A DNA stretch of 64,000 bases from Arachnopeziza araneosa (lineage: Eukaryota; Ascomycota; Leotiomycetes; Helotiales; Arachnopezizaceae), in NCBI GenBank assembly GCA_003988855.1, contig QYAI01000017.1, positions 62,001 through 126,000 on the forward strand. The letters are read 5' to 3'. Shown one piece after another: positions 58,533 to 64,000 of the stretch. The first letter of the stretch is position 1, and the number at the start of each line of letters is the position of its first letter. The position numbers and the translations under genes are program-made. The notes under the pieces were generated by a model that ran no database searches, was not told the DNA's origin, and saw nothing but the letters and a program-made list of their open reading frames with translations.

Positions 58533-58996
58533 TACCTCGCTCGGTTCTCCCCATCATCTAAGCTCATCACACTTTCAAGCTCAGAGATGTAGCAACAAAT
58601 CATTTCAAGTGGTCTCGTTTTGTTCTCGTTTTGTTGCACGTCGCAGTGTGATGTGATGGAAGTTCCTGCTGTTGGTATTTAATAATTGGTCCAAGAAGTC
58701 TTGTGTTACACACCTTCTGCCTCGTGTGTACCCGCTCATGTCGAGCAGGGCGAGGGTGAAATTTGTGATTGGGAGAAGAGTACCCCCTGGAGTCCTCCTA
58801 GTGAATTCAAACTTGGGCGTTGCATTCATTAAGCTTCGGTTTGGCAGAGAGGAGAGGATATATAGCCGTGGTTTTCTCATTGATATCCGCTATGATTTCC
58901 ATCATGTATCTGCTCTCGAAATCCTTACTTCCTCAAATTATCATTTTCACAGTCTAAATCCTAAGTTCAGCGATTTTTCGGAAGTTTTCAGGTCAG
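58533..58996. other. Short intergenic region
   Basis: This 464-base gap between divergent genes holds short open frames on both strands without motifs. No gene supported. Confidence 0.4.
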
Positions 58997-59559
58997 ATGG
59001 ATCATCAACATCCTCACGCCCTTCTTTCTATTCTCTCTTACCTTCGGGAACGGCCTCGCACAGTCCACGAAACTTTGTTGCGCGTCGACCATGAATGCGA
59101 TGTGCAACAACTTATGATAAAGGACAGCGATACGACGTGTGATTGGTGTAAATGCACAGCCACAATCTCACGTCCCGTCCCTTAACCTTGCAAGTGGGGC
59201 ATGCCGAACCAGATCTTCATTTCATGATCGTTCCATGTTTGAGTAAAAGCGTATCTATGAAAATAGAGAGTGTCAGACCCAGATGCCATAATATAGTTAC
59301 ATCGGTATCTCTTCGGAAAATCCAGAAGCTTCAAAGTCTCGATCAACTCGTTTACAATGCCTCATCCAGATATCTGAGTGTTTGGCACCCGCAATTGTCA
59401 GATCCTCTTACTTTCTATCTCGGCACTGTTCAATCTTCCTACGAACGAGTAGCCTCGTCACAACTTCACATTTCCAGCCTATACACCTCAGTCAAAGAAT
59501 TATTATTGTTTGTTGCACTTCGCAGTCGGAGCGTTTCTCCTAACGAAGGGCGGAGGTAG
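58997..59559 (+). CDS. Small unrecognised protein
   Basis: Two exons (58997-59147 and 59195-59559), joined across a 47-base intron with a GTAAAT donor, a CTTAACC branch site and a CAAG acceptor, give 171 residues. The frame is phase-consistent and avoids stops that break either exon alone. The start MDHQHPHALLSILSYLRERP is helical; later parts are VSLRKIQKLQSLDQLVYNAS, then SVWHPQLSDPLTFYLGTVQS and a hydrophobic end. I do not recognise a family, and no signal peptide or membrane helix is clear. It is followed within 40 bases by a dehydrogenase relic, so it may belong to a lineage-restricted accessory set. Whether it is expressed cannot be told here. Confidence 0.5.
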
Positions 59560-59593
59560 CTCCTAAATACTGTAGCGAGCCGGACGTTTCTCT

Positions 59594-59958
59594 CCTAAAT
59601 CCAAACCATCCTCGTTCTGGGTGGGAGTTCTGGTATTGGCGCTGCGGTAATTCAACTCCTTCGGCTAGCCATACCCTCGGCTACGATTTTGACAACCAGC
59701 TCTGCGAAGCACCATGATCACCTCCTTTCCTTAGGGATACCAGAGGGAGTCAACTCAAACCTCGTCTTTGGAAGACAGATCTTTAGCACGAAGGGTGTTA
59801 TGTCCGCCTTGCCAGGTCTTTCGGCTTTGGTAGAAGAAGGGAAGTACAAACTCCCTGTCCAGGTTGAGGTTGTTAGAAAAGGCTTTGATGCTATTGAAGT
59901 GGGTTTGGATAAGCTTAGTGCAGGCGTGAGTGGTACAAAATTAGTTGTGAGCTTGTAG
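59594..59958 (+). pseudogene. Relic of a zinc-type alcohol dehydrogenase (MDR family)
   Basis: Only the C-terminal half is left. A nucleotide-binding stretch reads LVLGGSSGIGAAVIQLLRLA, then TSSAKHHDHLLSLG, where the frame jumps directly to PEGVNSNLVFGRQIF and on to a normal family end (KYKLPVQVEVVRKGFDAIEV, then GVSGTKLVVSL with TAG). The substrate-binding loop and catalytic domain are absent, about 60 residues between LSLG and PEGVNS are missing, and a one-base shift lies near 59610 before LVLGG. No start codon is available. Intact relatives reduce aldehydes or enoyl groups with NADPH. Confidence 0.75.
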
Positions 59959-60736
59959 CTTTGAGATGCAGTCTAATTGTGAGTCGCTTGGCAGAGAGTT
60001 CAAGTTTTGTGATTCTTGAAGCCGAGGCTATATATACTCATATTTGGTCTACATCCAGAACTACCCAAGCAGGTAGGTAAGGGTATGACTGCCTGATTAC
60101 CTGACTTTTAATATCACGTGCGAACCTGTCCAAGGCAGAATTTCTTGTCCCAATCATTCCGGCTTCCACTTTCCTTTGGCACATCCTAATCAAAATGTTC
60201 GCAAATCACCGTGATTAACTCCATAATTAGGGGCATTGATTCCATCCATGTTATTTCCATCATCCGCGGCTCAGAGTATCGGCAAATGCTTGTGAACTCA
60301 TCTCTCACCCATGTTTTTCTGACAAATGAGGCCGTCCTGTCCCGGAATGACGCCTGTCAAGGTCTATCATATGAGTGACGGTTCCATGTATCAAAATCAA
60401 AATAATTCTTTGAAAAGGAGAGATCACCAATCACAGATAAGAAAATGACTGAGCCCTGGCGACCGTCTCTTTTAAGGGACGAGAAAAATGAGAAGAAGGG
60501 TCGATTACTTCAAAACACCTGCTATCTACCATGACTACTGATGGGTAAGGAACGGAGTTGTTATGGACTGTGTTGCATTTCGGAAATACCGAAGTTGCAG
60601 CATGTAAGTATGAAGAAGATTGCGGGTTCCGAACAGGACTATATCATTCTCTTTTTATGCTCTTACCTTCTTCTTGGTCTCTATTGCATACTCATTGTTA
60701 CTAGTTGTCTCTACCTGAGCCGTTTTCAATCCCTAT
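59959..60736. other. Intergenic region between two relics
   Basis: This stretch of about 0.8 kb is broken by stops and has no motif. It may contain decayed promoter sequence. Confidence 0.4.
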
Positions 60737-61270
60737 TATGACCAAAATACGGGAGCAAGTATTTCGGTGGTGAGAACCTATGCTGGTCTGATGGAAAGGC
60801 CACTCGTTTTTTTAATCTCGGCCATTGCGACTATCGGCTTCTTATTGTTCGGATACGATTAAGGTGTGGTGTCTGGCATTATCTCAGCAGATTCTTTCAA
60901 CAGCTATATTCCATCCACCAAAAAAATCGGTATATGGAGGTTTCGTAACAGCAATCTACGAAATCGGCTGTCTTCTTGGAGCCACTTTCATTCTAGCTCA
61001 TGCGGATAAAACTGGACGCCGAAGAGCGAATGTTTTCCAACAGAGAAATCATAACACAGGAGCTAAAAATTACCCTCTAGATAACTATGGGTGGCGGTTC
61101 CCGATAGTCTTCCACATTGTTTTCGGGGTCATTCTTGTCAGAGATCCCTAGATGGATACTCGTATAAGATAGAAATGAGAAGCTATCAATGTTATTGCTG
61201 CTCTTCATGGCCTCGAGGCTGCAGATCCGGTTTGGCGTTTTTCATACGTTAAAAAGTGTCTCTTGGTCTC
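60737..61270 (+). pseudogene. Relic of an MFS sugar transporter
   Basis: Readable parts, in order, are ISAIATIGFLLFGYD, an in-frame TAA at 60860, GVVSGIISADSFNSYIPS, then in another frame YGGFVTAIYEIGCLLGA and ADKTGRRRA, then YGWRFPIVFHIVFGVILV, and then ALHGLEAADP in yet another frame. The family motif at the first position is GYDQGV; the stop is at the Q codon, so a CAA to TAA change explains it. Between TGRRR and YGWRFP about 100 residues (three membrane helices) are missing, and the C-terminal half is absent. The gene cannot make a functional transporter. Confidence 0.75.
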
Positions 61271-61586
61271 AGTCACGATCAAGTGCAGGTATCATTTTGC
61301 AAATCGATCGGTTCCACTCCACCGACGGTAACGAGCAAGGGATGCTTCCGAATGGACCAAATATTGCATATTGGAGATTTGTCAAGAATCTTGCGTCATT
61401 CAACGAAGGTCATGTCGAAAGGAGTGCTTGCCCCGCATTTGTGAGTCGAGTACCCCGCTGCTTGTACAACTATGTATCCTTCACCGAGGTAAAGGAAATA
61501 TAGCTTTATAGTCTTCTATATGTGTGTGAATTTTTATTTACCTTTCCAAGTCCACTATTTGATTGCAACGATCCTGTGTTGTAATC

Positions 61587-63136
61587 ATGGCTCCACATAA
61601 AATAAAGGAAGCAAGTGCTTCCAACATCCGTCAAAGTACGTACCTACTCCTGATGCTTTCTGTGCTTATATGTTTTGAAATTTCCAAATGAACTAATTAA
61701 CAACAAAAAGCTATTGATGCAGCAACAGTCGATACCAACAAAGCTATTCCTGGCTTCGTCGCTATAGCGGTCAATAGCGCAGGAGATGAAATCTTCAGCC
61801 ATGCTTCTGGCGTCCGGGGTGCTGACACTAGTGAACCCATGACCCTGGAATCGGTATTTTGGATCGCATCATGCACCAAGATGATCGGCGGAATCGCCTG
61901 CCTACAGCTTGTTGAGCAAGGGAAATTGTCACTGGATGATTCAGGTGTTGTTGAAAAGCTGGCGCCGGAATTGAAAGTCATCAAAGTCTTGAAAGGCTTT
62001 GGAAAGGACAATAAGCCTATCTTAGTGGAAAAGGAAAAGGGCATTACTCTGAGAATGCTACTGACACATACCGGTTCGTCATCCTAACCAATCTTCTTCC
62101 ATCGCTAAACGAAGCAGCTGGATTTGGCTACACCTTCTTCAATCCCGAAGTCCGCAAATTTGGCTTCCCAGAAGGCATCGACGAGTTTTCTGGTCGAATT
62201 GAAGACATAAAGCACCCATTGCTTTTCCAACCAGGCGAAAAGTTCAACTACGGGACCAATATTGACTGGGCTGGTGTCCTTGTGGAGAGAGCAAGTGGAT
62301 TGTCTCTTCATGATTACTGCACGAGGAATATCTTCCAACCTCTTGGAATTAAGAATATATCTTTCTTTCCAACACAAGAGATGAAAGATCAATTGGCAAC
62401 TATGCACCAGCGATATCCAGATGGTCACCTTGCTGCGCGAGAGCACCTCTTGAGGGCGCCACTTTATGCAAATACACCTGAACAACAAAAGGAAATCTTC
62501 AATTCCGCTGGAGCAGGGTGTTTCGCCCAACCGAAAGAATATGTGAAAATTATTGCCACGCTTTTAAACAACGGAACCTCTCCCACCACCAAGGCACAAA
62601 TATTGAAACCGGAGACTGTAGAGCAAGTCACCCTATACTATCTTCATAAATGCTCATGATTTCTGCAGGCAAATGTTCACCAACTCGATACCCTCAATGC
62701 CCAATTTCGGACGCGAACTCATTGAGGCAGCAATACCAGAACTCACCAACCCACTTCCGGAACTCTATCCTCAACCACATGACCAAGAGCAAGGCTGGGG
62801 TTTGACTTTCATGCTCACTATTCATCCTGGAGCGACAGGCAGAGGCAAGAATACCGCTTGGTGGGCCGGCTTGCCGAATTTGTTTTGGTGGTGTGATAGA
62901 GAGAAGGGGGTTGGTGGGATGGTTGCGAGTCAAATTGTACCCTTCGCTGATGCACAAGTTATGGGCTTGGTGAGTTCTTTCTTCTACTATCGTTTGTTGT
63001 TAAGGAGAGCGATGAGTCTGACGCTAAGGTTACCTTGTGACTTTTTCAAAGTTTAATGTAAATTAAACATCGATTGGTAGTTACTAACTCTTCGCTGTAG
63101 TGGGCTCAGATTGAATCCGGGATTTATCAGGGCTAA
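61587..63136 (+). CDS. Beta-lactamase/transesterase-like serine hydrolase
   Basis: Five exons (61587-61635, 61711-62073, 62118-62622, 62669-62969, 63101-63136) give 417 residues. The catalytic S-x-x-K motif is in IASCTKMIGG near residue 92. The Tyr of the second motif is in FNYGTNIDWAGVLVERASG near residue 200, and the block LTHTAGFGYTFFNPE follows the usual HT-G/S-G motif. A C-terminal H/W-containing block, NTAWWAGLPNLFWWCDREKG, replaces the K/H-T-G motif. This is the fungal class C beta-lactamase-like fold, which includes LovD-type acyltransferases of polyketide pathways and plain esterases. No signal peptide is seen, so it is probably cytosolic. Intron 3 begins with GCAAGT, not GT. It sits beside two gene relics in an accessory stretch. 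Confidence 0.85.
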
Positions 63137-64000
63137 GAGTATTAAGGTGTATAACTTTAAGATTGTACTAAGGTAACGTAGGGTTTCGGACATGGCGGTG
63201 GATTGTGCATATCACCACTGGGTTTTGTAGTGAAGTCTTTTTTTTGAAGATTGTTGTTCCTCTAGTTAGTGATTTTGCATATCAAATGAATTACGAAGAG
63301 AAAGAGGTCATCTGTAAGACTTGACTAAGAAGTAGAGTATTAATCATCCAGCCGGAAGCTTGACACCCTCATAACCGGCCATATTATCGCAGGGTATCGC
63401 AGAGTATCTAAAAACTCCAGGATATATTTGAGTTCAAAATTTTAAGCGAAGAGAAGCGTGTTGAAGCCGAGAACTGTCTTCGTTATGTACCTATCTTTAC
63501 ATCTGAAGAGATAAACAAAGAGCCAAGCCATTCCACCGCACAAAAATTCAAAACGCGATTCTAGGATTTCAAAATCTAGTTTCTGGTTTCGACATGAATA
63601 TAACGAAGAGATTCTAAGATTCCTCGGACCCCAGTTCTGGTTTGGGTATGTTGTGCATGCACTCATATTTCACAAGGCGCTCCCCGGGAGCTGCTCAAGC
63701 CCAAGGAATCTGATACCAAAAATTACCTTCCCCACCAATTGGAACTACGCCATTTCCATGAACAGAGTCTCTGATTCGTGCTATTAAAACCTGCTTCTGC
63801 TGCTCAATGATTTTGGGCCAGCAAAGATCTATTCTTACACGATTGAGACAGCTGGCTTTATGTTGAGCCTGTCAAGGAGGGGATACAAAGCCTGAAGGTA
63901 TCATTTTCGGCGTTTACCCAATGTCTTTATATTCTTGGTTCCAGTGATACTAGATATGAGCATCATGATGCTTGAAAGCAGCGGTCTCGAGTTGATGACC
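63137..64000. other. Intergenic end of the window
   Basis: AT-rich sequence with short open frames only and no motif. The next gene lies outside the window or starts too late to be recognised. Confidence 0.5.

Noticed and set aside
1..64000. Search for CRISPR arrays, insertion sequences, transposase motifs, rRNA and tRNA genes
   Set aside because: None could be supported; the window is fungal nuclear DNA and repeats seen are simple microsatellites only.

Overview
The window looks like nuclear DNA of a filamentous ascomycete (Pezizomycotina; the gene set would fit Leotiomycetes, but that placement is inference). Genes sit on both strands and are split by many short introns of about 45-70 bases with GTRNGT donors, CTAAC/CTGAC-like branch sites and YAG acceptors. 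Families restricted to or typical of fungi are present: a Clr5-domain protein, a Zn2Cys6 regulator, an Ure2-like GST, an Atg22-like transporter, Afi1 and a Whi5-like repressor. I built the gene models by hand by joining exons so that reading phase is kept and the protein reads through into known family motifs. Exon coordinates are given in each entry.

Region 1 (about 1-24.6 kb) is mainly metabolic and accessory. It holds a GRDP-like protein with a cysteine-rich tail, a Clr5-domain protein, an Ure2-like glutathione transferase divergent from a 4-coumarate:CoA-ligase-like enzyme ending in the peroxisomal signal SKL, a 12-exon hydantoinase/DUF917 fusion, an Atg22-like MFS transporter, a Zn2Cys6 transcription factor and a secreted GH43 glycosidase. 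Gaps between genes are long (1-2.5 kb) and include at least one stretch with coding-like fragments that I could not resolve.

Region 2 (about 26-58.5 kb) is a dense housekeeping block rich in transcription genes: a Yta7/Abo1-type AAA ATPase, Mediator subunit Med15, a Whi5/Nrm1-like G1/S repressor, TFIIIA, and RPB6 (shared by RNA polymerases I, II and III). It continues with S-formylglutathione hydrolase, an Afi1-type DENN/SPA protein, myosin II regulatory light chain, a CorA-like membrane protein, an LMBR1-like membrane protein, an unrecognised 526-residue protein and an Nnt1/EFM7-type methyltransferase. Several pairs are head to head over short spacers (TFIIIA/RPB6 253 bases, LMBR1-like/unknown 189 bases, Afi1/RLC1 604 bases), so shared promoters are likely.

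Region 3 (about 58.9-64 kb) is a decayed accessory stretch. It has a small orphan gene, a zinc-type alcohol dehydrogenase relic with an internal deletion, a sugar-transporter relic with an in-frame stop and internal deletions, and then an apparently intact beta-lactamase/transesterase-like gene whose third intron appears to be of the GC-AG class.

I found no transposon, CRISPR array, rRNA or tRNA gene that I could support. I did not find a convincing wholly new system. The strongest oddities are the TFIIIA/RPB6 bidirectional promoter, the gene relics next to the beta-lactamase-like gene, the unrecognised proteins at 55.6-57.4 kb and 59.0-59.6 kb, and the unresolved coding-like patch at 21.0-21.9 kb.
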